NCBI RefSeq assembly: GCF_012933655.1
Contig: NZ_JABBJJ010000039.1
Span: 1 to 55,408 of the forward strand
DNA length: 55,408 nt
DNA from: Pyxidicoccus fallax
Lineage (GTDB): Bacteria > Myxococcota > Myxococcia > Myxococcales > Myxococcaceae
Reading direction: 5' to 3'
Position 1 is the stretch's first letter. The number at the start of each line of letters is the position of its first letter. The notes beneath the pieces are model-generated. The model had not been told where the DNA came from, did no database searches, and saw nothing but the letters and a program-made list of their open reading frames with translations. This document shows, in pieces, positions 1 through 8,526 of the stretch. The translations under genes were made by a program, and so were the position numbers.

Positions 1-2
1 GG

Positions 3-527
3 CAGCAGCAGGTGGGGGACGCGGCGGGGGGCCGGCTGAAGGAGTCCTTCCAGCTCAACCTCCGCATGGACTTCGCGGACCGCGAGGAGGCGCGCGGGCG
101 CGCGGGCCAGCAGAGCGACGCGGAGGCGGACGCGCTGGGCATCCTCCCGGAGCTGTGCGCCCTGGAGGAGCTGCTCTACCCGGCGCCGTCGGACACCAAC
201 GACAACTCGGACGGCAGCGAGCCCGTGGCGCCTCGCGGGCCGCGGCCGACGGTGCTGCTCGTGTGGGGCGTGGAGCGGGTGTTCCCCGTCAAGGTCACCG
301 CCATGGCCATCAATGAGACGCTGCACAACCCGCAGCTCAACCCGGTGCGCGCCGAGGTCAACGTCAGCCTGGAGGTCGCCTCGGAGGCGGACGCGCGCGA
401 CAGCCAGGCCTTCAGCGACGCGCTCGACTTCGGCCACCGCCAGCGCCGCAGGCTGGCCCGGCGCTTCTATGACACGGCCGCGTCCCAGGGCACGCGCATC
501 CCCGACCTGACGGGAGGTGGGCGATGA
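3..527 (+). CDS. CIS tube/baseplate protein (Afp7/gp54-like), 5' truncated by the window
   Basis: The frame is open from the window edge (three Gln codons precede the first possible GTG at 12), so the N-terminus lies outside. The visible ~175 residues end in a beta-rich segment with the pattern RPTVLLVWGVERVFPVKVT followed by NPVRAEVNVSLEV, which is characteristic of the tube-capping/LysM-linked protein of contractile injection systems (CIS_tube family). In such machines this protein joins the inner tube to the spike/hub. It overlaps the next gene, a LysM protein, by ATGA, which fits the usual pairing of this domain with LysM (elsewhere often one fused protein). Family placement is from pattern recognition of the C-terminal half only. 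Confidence 0.72.
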   Translation, partial: QQQVGDAAGGRLKESFQLNLRMDFADREEARGRAGQQSDAEADALGILPELCALEELLYPAPSDTNDNSDGSEPVAPRGPRPTVLLVWGVERVFPVKVTAMAINETLHNPQLNPVRAEVNVSLEVASEADARDSQAFSDALDFGHRQRRRLARRFYDTAASQGTRIPDLTGGGR

Positions 528-799
528 TTGACAAGAAGTCCCGCTACGCGAAGGTGCCCGTCTTCGAGCTGGAGGGGCCGGACGGGCAGGAGCGCCACCT
601 GCTGGAGCTGCGGGAGACGCCGTCCCCGGGTGGCTTCTTCTACGCCACGCCCGTGGAGGGCGAGCGGCTGGACCACCTGGCGCACCGCTACTACCGCGAC
701 CCGCTCAAGTTCTGGCGCATCTGCGATGCCTCCGAGCACCTGGACCCCTTCGACGTGGTGGTGCCCGGCGTGCCCGTGCTGATTCCACCGAACGACTGA
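524..799 (+). CDS. LysM-type baseplate protein (gpX / gp53-like)
   Basis: A 91-residue protein with a compact LysM-like core: RLDHLAHRYYRDPLKFWRIC followed by a proline/valine-rich end (PGVPVLIPP) typical of the LysM beta strand that closes the fold. In contractile tails such short LysM proteins sit at the tube/baseplate junction rather than binding peptidoglycan. The ATG at 524 overlaps the upstream stop (ATGA), indicating translational coupling; 31 bases separate it from the hub gene. Position between the tube-cap protein and the gpD-like hub supports the role. Confidence 0.78.
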   Translation: MIDKKSRYAKVPVFELEGPDGQERHLLELRETPSPGGFFYATPVEGERLDHLAHRYYRDPLKFWRICDASEHLDPFDVVVPGVPVLIPPND

Positions 800-830
800 A
801 CCCCTCTCCGTCCCCCAGGAGGCGCCCGGC

Positions 831-1979
831 GTGCCGGAAAGCAAGGTCAACATCGCCCTCGATGGCTCCCCGCTGGACGGCGGCGTGCTCGCACGCCTGT
901 CGCGGGTGGAGGTGCGCGAGAGCGACGACGGGCCGACGGTGGCCATCCTCCGCTTCCGCGTCGCCCAGGAGGCGAGCGGCGAAATCTTCCCGCTCGACGG
1001 CGACTTCTTCCAGCCGGGCACCCGCGTGGCGGTGGACCTGGCCGCGCCCGGCGGCCTGACGACGCGGATGCTGGAGGGCTTCGTCACCCACCTGCGCCCG
1101 CACTTCGAGGGCATCGAGGCCAACTGCTACGTGGAAGTGCTGGCCATGGACGCGGTGGCCCTGCTCGACGCGGGCGAGCGCGTGGCCACCTACGAGGACG
1201 TCACCGACGCGGAGGCCGCCACCGCCGTGTTCGACCGCTACGGCCTGCGCGGCGAGGTGGCCGATACCCCGGCGCGACACCAGCTGGAGGGCCAGCTCCT
1301 CACCCAGCGCGAGTCCGACTGGCGCTTCCTGCGCAGGCTGGCGCGGCGCAACGGCTTCTGCTGCTACTTCGAGCCCGACGCCAACAACGCGGGCGAGGTC
1401 GTCGCCTACTTCCGCCCGCGCGCCCTCACGGACCCGCCCCAGGCGGACCTCACGATTCTGCGCGAGGGCGCGAATCTCAAGTGGATCGACTTCCAGCACA
1501 CCATGACGGGCCCGGTGGGCGCGGTGGGCGCGGCCATCGACCCCCTCACCAAGCGGCTGGTCCGCACGGGCACCCGCGGCGCCGCGTCCCCCATGGGCTC
1601 GGAGGCCGCCATCGCCGCCGTGGAGAGCGGGCTGGGCGGCGCGGGCGCGGACGTGCTGCGCACCCTGTTGAGGGACCCGGTGCCCGCGGACACGGCCATC
1701 TCCCAGGAGGGCGTGTCCGCCAACGACGCGGCGGGCTTCATCCTGCAGGCGCGCGGAGAGCTGGACCCGGCGCTCTACCGGGGCCTGCTGCGCGCGCGCA
1801 GGCCGGTGCTCATCAAGGGCGTGGGCCGCAGGCTCGCGGGCTCCTGGTACGCGCGCTCCGTGCGGACCGTCATGGACGAGGGGGCGCTCACGCAGACGTT
1901 CGTCGCCGAGCGCAACGCGCTGGACCCGAGCGGCAGCGAGGACTTCGGTCAGGTCGCGGAGGAGGTGCAGGCGCAATGA
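831..1979 (+). CDS. Phage late control D / gp27-like hub protein
   Basis: A 382-residue protein starting at GTG 831, preceded by an AGGAGG-like site. It carries the tail-hub signature of the gpD/VgrG-N/gp27 superfamily, including SDWRFLRRLARRNGFCCYFE near residues 161-180, the hallmark helix-strand of the hub fold. In contractile systems it forms the trimeric adaptor between hexameric tube and trimeric spike. Its stop overlaps the start of the gpV-like spike gene (ATGA at 1976-1979), consistent with a hub and spike made as separate polypeptides, as in eCIS and P2-type tails, rather than a fused VgrG as in type VI secretion. Confidence 0.85.
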   Translation: MPESKVNIALDGSPLDGGVLARLSRVEVRESDDGPTVAILRFRVAQEASGEIFPLDGDFFQPGTRVAVDLAAPGGLTTRMLEGFVTHLRPHFEGIEANCYVEVLAMDAVALLDAGERVATYEDVTDAEAATAVFDRYGLRGEVADTPARHQLEGQLLTQRESDWRFLRRLARRNGFCCYFEPDANNAGEVVAYFRPRALTDPPQADLTILREGANLKWIDFQHTMTGPVGAVGAAIDPLTKRLVRTGTRGAASPMGSEAAIAAVESGLGGAGADVLRTLLRDPVPADTAISQEGVSANDAAGFILQARGELDPALYRGLLRARRPVLIKGVGRRLAGSWYARSVRTVMDEGALTQTFVAERNALDPSGSEDFGQVAEEVQAQ

Positions 1980-2659
1980 CGCTCGAGGAGCTTCACCGGG
2001 TGATGGAGGAGCGGGTCTTCAGCCGGTTCTACGGCAAGTACGAGGCCGTGGTGACGGACAACAACGACCCCCGGCAGCTCGGCCGCGTGCGCGCCCGGGT
2101 CCCCGCGGTGCTGGGCGAGCAGGTGCAGAGCGGCTGGGCCCTGCCGTGCGCCGTGTTCGGCGGCGGCAAGGACCGCGGCCTGTTCGTGGTTCCGGAGGTG
2201 GGTGACACCATCTGGATGGAGTTCGCGGGAGGCGACCCGAGCCGGCCCATCTGGACGGGCACGTTCTGGGGGGCCCCGGCGAGCACGGGCGGGCAGGACG
2301 ACCTGGGCAAGGAGACCGGCACCGAGGTGCCCACGCACGAGGGCGAACCGGCCGGACCGGGGAAGCTGCTGCTGCGCACGCGCGCCGGGCACCGCATCTT
2401 CCTGGATGACGACGGCGAGCTCGCCATCCTCGCCAACGGCAACGACAAGACCGAGGTGCGCCTCACCCAGAACGGAGAGGTCATCATCAAGGCGGAGCGC
2501 ATCAAGCTGGGGTCCGACGCCTCGGAGCCGCTGGTGCTGGGCAACGCCTTCAAGCAGCTCTTCAACCAGCACACGCACCCGACGGGCGTGGGCCCCTCCG
2601 GCCCGCCGACGCAGCCGCTGGGCTCCAACCACCTGTCGGAGCTCAGCTCCACCGAGTGA
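1976..2659 (+). CDS. gpV / gp5-like baseplate spike protein
   Basis: The start at ATG 1976 overlaps the hub stop codon; longer in-frame starts upstream lie inside the hub gene and are shadows. The 227-residue product has the gp5/gpV OB-fold at residues ~20-100 (QLGRVRARVPAVL, then VPEVGDTIWMEF and WTGTFWG) followed by a beta-helical stem (LLLRTRAGHRIFLDDDGE, then VIIKAERIKLG). It ends with an HTHPTGVGPSGPP stretch, a common end of such spikes, which often bind a metal or PAAR tip. It is the membrane-piercing tip of the tube. No PAAR gene is visible directly downstream. Confidence 0.86.
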   Translation: MTLEELHRVMEERVFSRFYGKYEAVVTDNNDPRQLGRVRARVPAVLGEQVQSGWALPCAVFGGGKDRGLFVVPEVGDTIWMEFAGGDPSRPIWTGTFWGAPASTGGQDDLGKETGTEVPTHEGEPAGPGKLLLRTRAGHRIFLDDDGELAILANGNDKTEVRLTQNGEVIIKAERIKLGSDASEPLVLGNAFKQLFNQHTHPTGVGPSGPPTQPLGSNHLSELSSTE

Positions 2660-2662
2660 ACC

Positions 2663-3136
2663 ATGCCGCTCTCCCCGTCGACGCTCGCCAGCGCGCTGGA
2701 ACAGCAGTGGCTCGCCACCGAGGGCGGCTCGCTGCCGGACTCGGCCATGCAGTCCGGGGACCGCTTCGCCGGTGCCGTCGCCTCGTGGTTCGGCATGGCG
2801 ATGGCGGCGGGCTTCCCATGCTCCACCGCCTCCGTCCGGCGCTCCCAGCTCATGTCCGCGGCGGCGGCGGCGCTGCAGGCGAGGAATGCGCAGGTGGCGG
2901 GCCAGCAGCTCGGGCTCGCGGTGGCTTCGTACATGGCCGGTCAGCTCTTCGGCGCCGGCGTCGCGTCCTTTCCGGTGGCGGCCTCGGTCATGAGCATGGA
3001 GTTCGGCGCGGTGTTCGCGGACCTGGACCTGCCGGTCAGCGCGCGCGCCCAGCGGATGGCGGCGGCCTGCATGACCGCGGCGGTGTCCACGATGGTCGTC
3101 TTCCCACCCCCGATGCCCCCGGCGCCCGTGAGCTGA
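2663..3136 (+). CDS. Conserved CIS-cluster protein of unknown function
   Basis: 157 residues, rich in Ala, Met and Ser, starting 3 bases after the spike stop. No signal peptide or clear domain is recognised. A helical segment with SGDRFAGAVASWFGMAMAAG (residues ~31-50) and later alternating small residues suggest a mostly alpha-helical packing protein. Its place between spike and gp25 genes suggests a baseplate part, or a chaperone or cargo for the spike lumen; this is inference from position only. Composition and codon use match its neighbours. Confidence 0.6.
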   Translation: MPLSPSTLASALEQQWLATEGGSLPDSAMQSGDRFAGAVASWFGMAMAAGFPCSTASVRRSQLMSAAAAALQARNAQVAGQQLGLAVASYMAGQLFGAGVASFPVAASVMSMEFGAVFADLDLPVSARAQRMAAACMTAAVSTMVVFPPPMPPAPVS

Positions 3137-3152
3137 GCGAGGAGGAGCGAGA

Positions 3153-3524
3153 ATGCCCGACCGGTTCTTCTATCAGCCCTTCCGCCTCGGCCGTCAGGGC
3201 GGCGTCGCGGTCACCGACGATGCGGAGCAGCACCTGCGCGACAAGGTGCTGGCCGTGCTGTTCACCTCGCCGGGCGAGCGCGTCAACAACCCCGACTTCG
3301 GCGTGGGCCTGAGCCGCACGCTCTTCGAGGGCATGGACGCGCTGCTGCTGGGCGCGCTGCGCTTCCGCATCATCCAGGGCCTGCGCAGGGATTTGGGCGA
3401 CGAAATCGAAATCGAGGACCTGGACATCGAGGCCGGCCCCGCGCCGCACGGCGAGCTGTACCTGTTCCTGTCCTACCGGCGCCGCACCGAGCGGGTGGCT
3501 CGCAACCTGGAGATCCGCCTGTGA
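3153..3524 (+). CDS. GPW/gp25 family baseplate wedge protein
   Basis: 123 residues from ATG 3153, preceded by GAGGAGGAG. The sequence has the gp25 pattern: QHLRDKVLAVLFTSPGERVN then PDFGVGLSRTLFEG, and a C-terminal strand ELYLFLSYRRR. gp25 is the wedge element that templates sheath assembly in T4-like tails, type VI secretion (TssE) and eCIS. Its stop overlaps the GTG start of the first baseplate J gene (GTGA at 3521-3524). Confidence 0.88.
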   Translation: MPDRFFYQPFRLGRQGGVAVTDDAEQHLRDKVLAVLFTSPGERVNNPDFGVGLSRTLFEGMDALLLGALRFRIIQGLRRDLGDEIEIEDLDIEAGPAPHGELYLFLSYRRRTERVARNLEIRL

Positions 3525-5971
3525 AGCCCTATCTCGACTGGCGCGGCGCCCGGCTCGAAGGGGCGGACTGGCAGGGCATCCATCACCTGAGCCTGGCGTT
3601 GGACCCGCTCCCCGGGGACGGCTCGCCCCGGGGGGCGACGCTGACGGTGCACCTGGAGAAGCCGGCCACGGGGCTCGCGTCGCACCACGTGCGGGTCTCC
3701 GGCGGCCATCGCGTCCGTGACCCGCGCTACGCGGTGACGTTCCCCGTGGACGGCTCGGGGAACCGGCTGCCGCAAGTCACCATCACCTTCGAGGTGATTG
3801 GCGACCACTCCGTCTACACCGTCAGCCTGCTGAGCGGCGGCACGTGGTCGCTGCACCCGTTCTTCGCCTCGGCGGACTTCGTGTTCCTGATGGAGTGCGA
3901 GACGGGCGACTGCCGGCCTCCGAGCGGCCAGGTGGCCCTCCCCGTCGCGCCAGCGCCGGTCATCGACCTCGTCACCAAGGACTACACCGGCTTCCTCACG
4001 CTGCTGGCCGACCGCATCCGCGTCACCAACCCGCACTGGGCCGACCTGTCGCCGGCCTCGTTCGAGCGCGTGCTGGTGGACCTGCTCGCCCACCACGGCG
4101 ACATGCTGAGCTACTACCAGGACCGCGTGGCCAACGAGGGGTTCCTGGAGACGGCCACCCAGCGCTACTCGGTCTGGCAGCATGGCGTGCTGCTCGGGTA
4201 CGCGCTGTTCGACGGCGTCGCCGCCACCACCGTCCTGGCCTTCCAGGTCTCGTCCTCCGGCCACGTGCCCGCCCGGCTCCGGGTGCGCATGGAGGAGCGG
4301 CCGGGCGAGGCGCCGGTGGCCTTCTCCGTGCGCGCGCGCACCCGGGTGGAGCCCGAGTGCAACCTGCTGGTGCCCGCGGCCTGGCCCGGCGCGCTCACCG
4401 CGCGAATCCCCGCCGGGGAGACGCGCATGCTCCTCTGGGGCCACGGCTACAAGCTGCGCGTGGGCCAGCGCATCGCCTTCGTCCAGGGCCCGTTCCACCA
4501 GCTCGTCACGCTGACCGAGGTCACCGAGAAGACGCAGCCGGGCTGGGTGGACGACCCGAACGACCCGCTCCTTCCCGCGGAGAAGCAGGTCACCGAGATT
4601 GCCTGGGGCGCCGCGGACCGGCTGGAGCGCGACCTGTATCCCTGGGAGTTCGAACAGCCCCTCGACGCCGCCGAGTTCGAGGCCCGGCGCCTGCGCATCC
4701 ACGGGAACCTGGCGGAGGCCGTGCACGGCGAGCACCGCGTCGCCTGGCTGAACCCCACCAGCACGCCCCGCCGCCACGACGTGGTGATGCGCCTGGACGA
4801 GCAGGGCAGCACGGTGACGACGGTGACGCGGGGAGAGGACCCCGTGCGGCTGCTGCGGGCGCTCCGCGTGCCGGAGGGACCGGTCCTCTTCGACGAGGAC
4901 GCGGAGGGCCAGCGCACGCTTGCGATGGACGTCACCATCGACGACCGTCCCTGGTACGCGCAGGAGCACCTCCACGGCTCCCGCTCGTATGACCGGCACT
5001 ACGTGGCCACCACCTCCGAGGATGGGAGCGTGTGGCTCCACTTCGGCGACGGCGTGCGGGGCCACGAGGTGCGCGTGGACCCCGTCAACAACACGCCCCG
5101 CATCGTCCTGCGCTACCGGATTGGCGAGCCCATCGCGGGCAACTGCGCGCCGGGGACGCTGACGCGCGTCGTCCCGCCCGAGGACCCGACCAGCGACGAG
5201 GGCATCGACTTCGGCTCGCTGGGCTCGGTGCGGGCCACCAACGTGGTGCCCGGCAGCGGGGGGCGCGAGCCCGAGTCGCTCGACGCCGCCCGGCAGGCCA
5301 TTCCCGCCTCGCTGCGCCGGGGCGAGCCTCAGCGCGCGGTGACGCTGCGCGACTACGCGGCCGTGGCCGAGCAGGTGCGGGGCGTCGCGCGGGCCACGGT
5401 GCGCGTCATCGGCGGCAGCTTCAACACGCTGCTGCTCCTCATCGACCCCGAGGGGCAGGAGGAGCTGGACCCGGCGCTGGAGCAGGCCGTGTTCGAGCGG
5501 CTGGACGGCCTGCGCATGGTGGGCCGCGAGCTGCGGGTGGCCGCGCCCATCTACGTGCCGCTCGACATCGAGCTGGCCATCTGCGCCGAGCCCGGCTGGC
5601 CACGCCACGAGGTGAGGGAGCGCGTCTACGCCGCCCTGCGCCCCGGTACGCGCGAGCGCCCCGGCTACTTCCACCCCGACCACCTGAGCTTCGCCGAGGC
5701 CGTGGAGCTGGGCGAGGTGCTGGCCCACGTGCAGAGCCTTCCGGGAGTCCGGTCGGTGAAGGCCTTCACCTTCCGCCCGCTGCGCTCGGCGCATGCGCCC
5801 AAGGTCGCGGCGCGCATCCGGCTGGACACCACCGAGGTGGCCCGGCTGGACGCGGACCCGTCCTATCCGGAGAACGGCCGCCTCGTCGTCCGGGTGGAGG
5901 GGCTGGACAGCCTGCTGGAGAGCCCCGCCTACAAGTACGCCATCGACGTTCCACCCAGTGAGGGAGCATGA
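3521..5971 (+). CDS. Putative baseplate assembly protein, baseplate J-like (first copy)
   Basis: 816 residues from GTG 3521, overlapping the gp25 stop. The first ~130 residues are a beta-rich domain; residues ~145-230 contain the conserved start of the large baseplate family (VIDLVTKDYTGFLTLLADRI and ERVLVDLLAHHGDMLSYYQD). The C-terminal half has the gpJ core (HFGDGVRGHEVRVDP near 507-521, then RAVTLRDYAAVAEQVRGVAR and RVYAALRPG). Baseplate J proteins form the wedge that connects the gp25/hub core to tail fibres. The size, far larger than P2 gpJ (~300 residues), matches the large putative baseplate assembly type in actinobacterial and deltaproteobacterial systems. It overlaps the next gene by ATGA. 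Confidence 0.86.
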   Translation: MKPYLDWRGARLEGADWQGIHHLSLALDPLPGDGSPRGATLTVHLEKPATGLASHHVRVSGGHRVRDPRYAVTFPVDGSGNRLPQVTITFEVIGDHSVYTVSLLSGGTWSLHPFFASADFVFLMECETGDCRPPSGQVALPVAPAPVIDLVTKDYTGFLTLLADRIRVTNPHWADLSPASFERVLVDLLAHHGDMLSYYQDRVANEGFLETATQRYSVWQHGVLLGYALFDGVAATTVLAFQVSSSGHVPARLRVRMEERPGEAPVAFSVRARTRVEPECNLLVPAAWPGALTARIPAGETRMLLWGHGYKLRVGQRIAFVQGPFHQLVTLTEVTEKTQPGWVDDPNDPLLPAEKQVTEIAWGAADRLERDLYPWEFEQPLDAAEFEARRLRIHGNLAEAVHGEHRVAWLNPTSTPRRHDVVMRLDEQGSTVTTVTRGEDPVRLLRALRVPEGPVLFDEDAEGQRTLAMDVTIDDRPWYAQEHLHGSRSYDRHYVATTSEDGSVWLHFGDGVRGHEVRVDPVNNTPRIVLRYRIGEPIAGNCAPGTLTRVVPPEDPTSDEGIDFGSLGSVRATNVVPGSGGREPESLDAARQAIPASLRRGEPQRAVTLRDYAAVAEQVRGVARATVRVIGGSFNTLLLLIDPEGQEELDPALEQAVFERLDGLRMVGRELRVAAPIYVPLDIELAICAEPGWPRHEVRERVYAALRPGTRERPGYFHPDHLSFAEAVELGEVLAHVQSLPGVRSVKAFTFRPLRSAHAPKVAARIRLDTTEVARLDADPSYPENGRLVVRVEGLDSLLESPAYKYAIDVPPSEGA

Positions 5972-8526
5972 GCCGCCCACCTCGCCCCTATCCGGCCGAC
6001 CCGACGAAGCGCGAGCTCTTCTCGCCCGGCGGCCAGCTCACGTACCTGCCGCTGGCGTACGCGGACCTGCTGGAGCTCCAGCGCGCCCTGGCCGAGCAGG
6101 TGCCCCCGGGAGGAGAGGGCGACTTCACCGCCACCTCCTACGACTTGAGCGCGCTGGTGGGCCACGTGCTCGCGGCCTACCAGAACTTCTACGCGGGCGA
6201 GGTGTTCCTGCGCACGGCCCGCACGCCGCGCAGCCTCGTCAAGCACGCGCGGCGGCTGTCCTACGAGCCCGACCCGGGCCTGTCCGCCACGGGCTTCGTG
6301 CACCTCACCCTCGGCCCCGGCTTGTCCGGCACGGTGCAGAAGGACCTGCGGCTCGCCAGCACCCCGGTGGGCGAGACGAAGGCCCAGGACTTCGAGACCA
6401 CCGAGAGCCGCGTCGTGGACGCGGCGTGGAACGAAATCCAGGTCTCCGGTGCCAATGCTCCCGCCTCGCTCCAGGCCAACGACACGGTGCTCACCCTGCG
6501 CGGCACCGGGCACGGGCTCCGGCGCGGCGAGCCCATGGCCTTCGTCGGCCCCAAGGGCTGGAGGGCGCTGGATGTGGTGGCCGTCGAGGAGGACCGCGAC
6601 GCGGACCAGACCACCGTCACGCTGGCCGGAGGCATTGGCACGAGCGAGCCCGCGCTGCCCGCGTTCGACCCGGCTCACCCGCTCAGCGGGTATCAAGTGC
6701 TGGCCGGGCCCGCGCGGGAGCTGCGCCTCTTCGGCTGGGACGCGTCCCCGGTGACCTTCCCGCCCGACAGCATCCTTCCGGCCGGCGCCTACACGAAGCC
6801 GCAGAGTCCTCCCAGCGAGCCGCAGTACGGCTACGTGGTGGCGGGGACGACGCACCAGCCCGCGGACTGGTACCTGTCGCGCCCCCTCGAGGAGTCCGTC
6901 GCCGGTGACTTCCTGCTGTTCCCGGGGGGGAACGACGCTCCCTACGTCGCGCGCTTCGAGCCCGGCTCCCAGAAGGACGTCACGGTCACCTTCTTCAAGG
7001 CCTACGCCGACACGCAGGTCAATGGCGTGAAGACCACGCCGGGCGCCGGGGGCGTCCAGACGGTGACGCCCGTCACCGAGACGGTGGTCCGCGAGGTATG
7101 GCTGTCGGGCAGCGTGACGCGGCTGCGCGTCCAGGGCGCGGACGGGACGCACCGGCCTCGCTCGGAGCAGCGCATCCAGGGACGGTGGCTCACGGGCTGG
7201 CGCACCCGCGTCCCGCTCGTGGACCGGGTCCCCAGCGAGGTCGAGGTGCTGGAGGGCGCGGAGCTGTCCCTGGTGGGACGGCTGGCGGGGCTGGCGCCGG
7301 GCATGCTCGTGGCGCTGAGCACGCTGGATGGCTCGGTGGTGCAGGTGGTGGAGCTGGTCTCCGTCAACCTGCCGGCCGAGGACGCCTCCAACCCCGTCAC
7401 CACCGTCACCTGGCAGGCGAGGACGTCGCCCACCGTCCGCGGCCACCGCTGGCGGCAAGGCGACCTCAAGGTGCTGGGCAACATCGTGCCCATCGTGCAC
7501 GGCAAGACGGTGGAGCAGGTGCTGGGCGGCTCGGACGGCATCACCCCGTTCCTGCGCTTCACGCTCAAGGACGGGCCGCTGGGGCACCGACCGGGGCCCG
7601 GTGGCGGGGAGCCGGACCTGGAGGTGCGCGTGCACGGCGTGGCCTGGACGCGCGTGGATGACTTCGGCGCGAGCGGCCCCGAGGACCGGCACTACCGCCT
7701 GGAGCGCGACCAGGACCAGGTGACGTCCGTGCTCTTCGGCGACGGTGTCCGAGGCGCCATTCCTCCCGCGGACAAGAAGCACATCCACGCCACCTACCGC
7801 GTGGGGCTCGGCCGCGACGGCAACGTGCCCGCCGGGCGCGTCACGCGGGTGGTGAAGGCGCATCCGCTCGTCGCTCGCGCCGTCAACCCGGTGCCCGTGG
7901 CCGGCGGTACCCCTCCGTCCAGCCCGGAGTCCATCCGCGAGCAGGCCACGCGCCACATCCGCACCTTCGACCGGGCGGTGTCCGTGCAGGACCATGCGGA
8001 CCTGGCCATGCTCTATCCCGGCGTGGCCCGCGCGTCCGCGCGCCAGCGCGACGCGGTGGTGGAGCTGGTGGTGGCCACCGCGGACGGGGAGGGCATCGCC
8101 GACAAGACGGGGCTGGCGTCGTTCCTGGCGGCGCGGCGGGACACCACGGTGCCCCTGCGCATCATCGACCCCATGCCGCTGGACGTGCACCTGGGCCTGT
8201 ACCTGGAGACGGACCCGGCCTTCCTGCGCCGCAACGTCGAGGAGGCGATTCGCGCCGCGCTCATGGGGCGGGAGGCCGGCGCGACGCCGGGGTTCTTCAC
8301 GCCGGAGGTGCGCTGGCTGGGACAGGCGGCGTCGCTGAGCGAGGTCTATGCGCGCCTCCAGGCGGTGCCCGGGGTGCAGTTCTGTCAAATCACCCACTTC
8401 GCCTTCGGCGCGCCGGGCCTGCTCGCCGTGCACGACGTGCTGCGTGTCAACTCGCACCAGTGGCTGCGCATGACGGCCAACCACCTCTACTTCACGCCGC
8501 CCTCGGGAGGCAGCCATGGCGTCTGA
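5968..8526 (+). CDS. Putative baseplate assembly protein, baseplate J-like (second, divergent copy)
   Basis: 852 residues from ATG 5968, overlapping the preceding stop. It repeats the layout of its upstream neighbour: an N-terminal helical segment (DFTATSYDLSALVGHVLAAY), a long beta-rich middle, the core LFGDGVRGAIPPADKKHIHA near 591-610, then VSVQDHADLAMLYPGVARAS and a C-terminal AALMGREAGATPGFFTPEV segment. The two proteins share topology and spacing of core motifs but little sequence, suggesting an ancient duplication giving two wedge components (compare T4 gp6/gp7 or Afp11/Afp12). The stop lies 11 bases inside the next gene. Confidence 0.82.
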   Translation: MSRPPRPYPADPTKRELFSPGGQLTYLPLAYADLLELQRALAEQVPPGGEGDFTATSYDLSALVGHVLAAYQNFYAGEVFLRTARTPRSLVKHARRLSYEPDPGLSATGFVHLTLGPGLSGTVQKDLRLASTPVGETKAQDFETTESRVVDAAWNEIQVSGANAPASLQANDTVLTLRGTGHGLRRGEPMAFVGPKGWRALDVVAVEEDRDADQTTVTLAGGIGTSEPALPAFDPAHPLSGYQVLAGPARELRLFGWDASPVTFPPDSILPAGAYTKPQSPPSEPQYGYVVAGTTHQPADWYLSRPLEESVAGDFLLFPGGNDAPYVARFEPGSQKDVTVTFFKAYADTQVNGVKTTPGAGGVQTVTPVTETVVREVWLSGSVTRLRVQGADGTHRPRSEQRIQGRWLTGWRTRVPLVDRVPSEVEVLEGAELSLVGRLAGLAPGMLVALSTLDGSVVQVVELVSVNLPAEDASNPVTTVTWQARTSPTVRGHRWRQGDLKVLGNIVPIVHGKTVEQVLGGSDGITPFLRFTLKDGPLGHRPGPGGGEPDLEVRVHGVAWTRVDDFGASGPEDRHYRLERDQDQVTSVLFGDGVRGAIPPADKKHIHATYRVGLGRDGNVPAGRVTRVVKAHPLVARAVNPVPVAGGTPPSSPESIREQATRHIRTFDRAVSVQDHADLAMLYPGVARASARQRDAVVELVVATADGEGIADKTGLASFLAARRDTTVPLRIIDPMPLDVHLGLYLETDPAFLRRNVEEAIRAALMGREAGATPGFFTPEVRWLGQAASLSEVYARLQAVPGVQFCQITHFAFGAPGLLAVHDVLRVNSHQWLRMTANHLYFTPPSGGSHGV

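Noticed and set aside
467..1976. Long minus-strand open frames opposite the gpD-like gene
   Set aside because: They arise from GC-rich codon bias on the coding strand; the translations are His/Arg/Ala-rich with no domain, while the plus-strand frame matches known CIS proteins.
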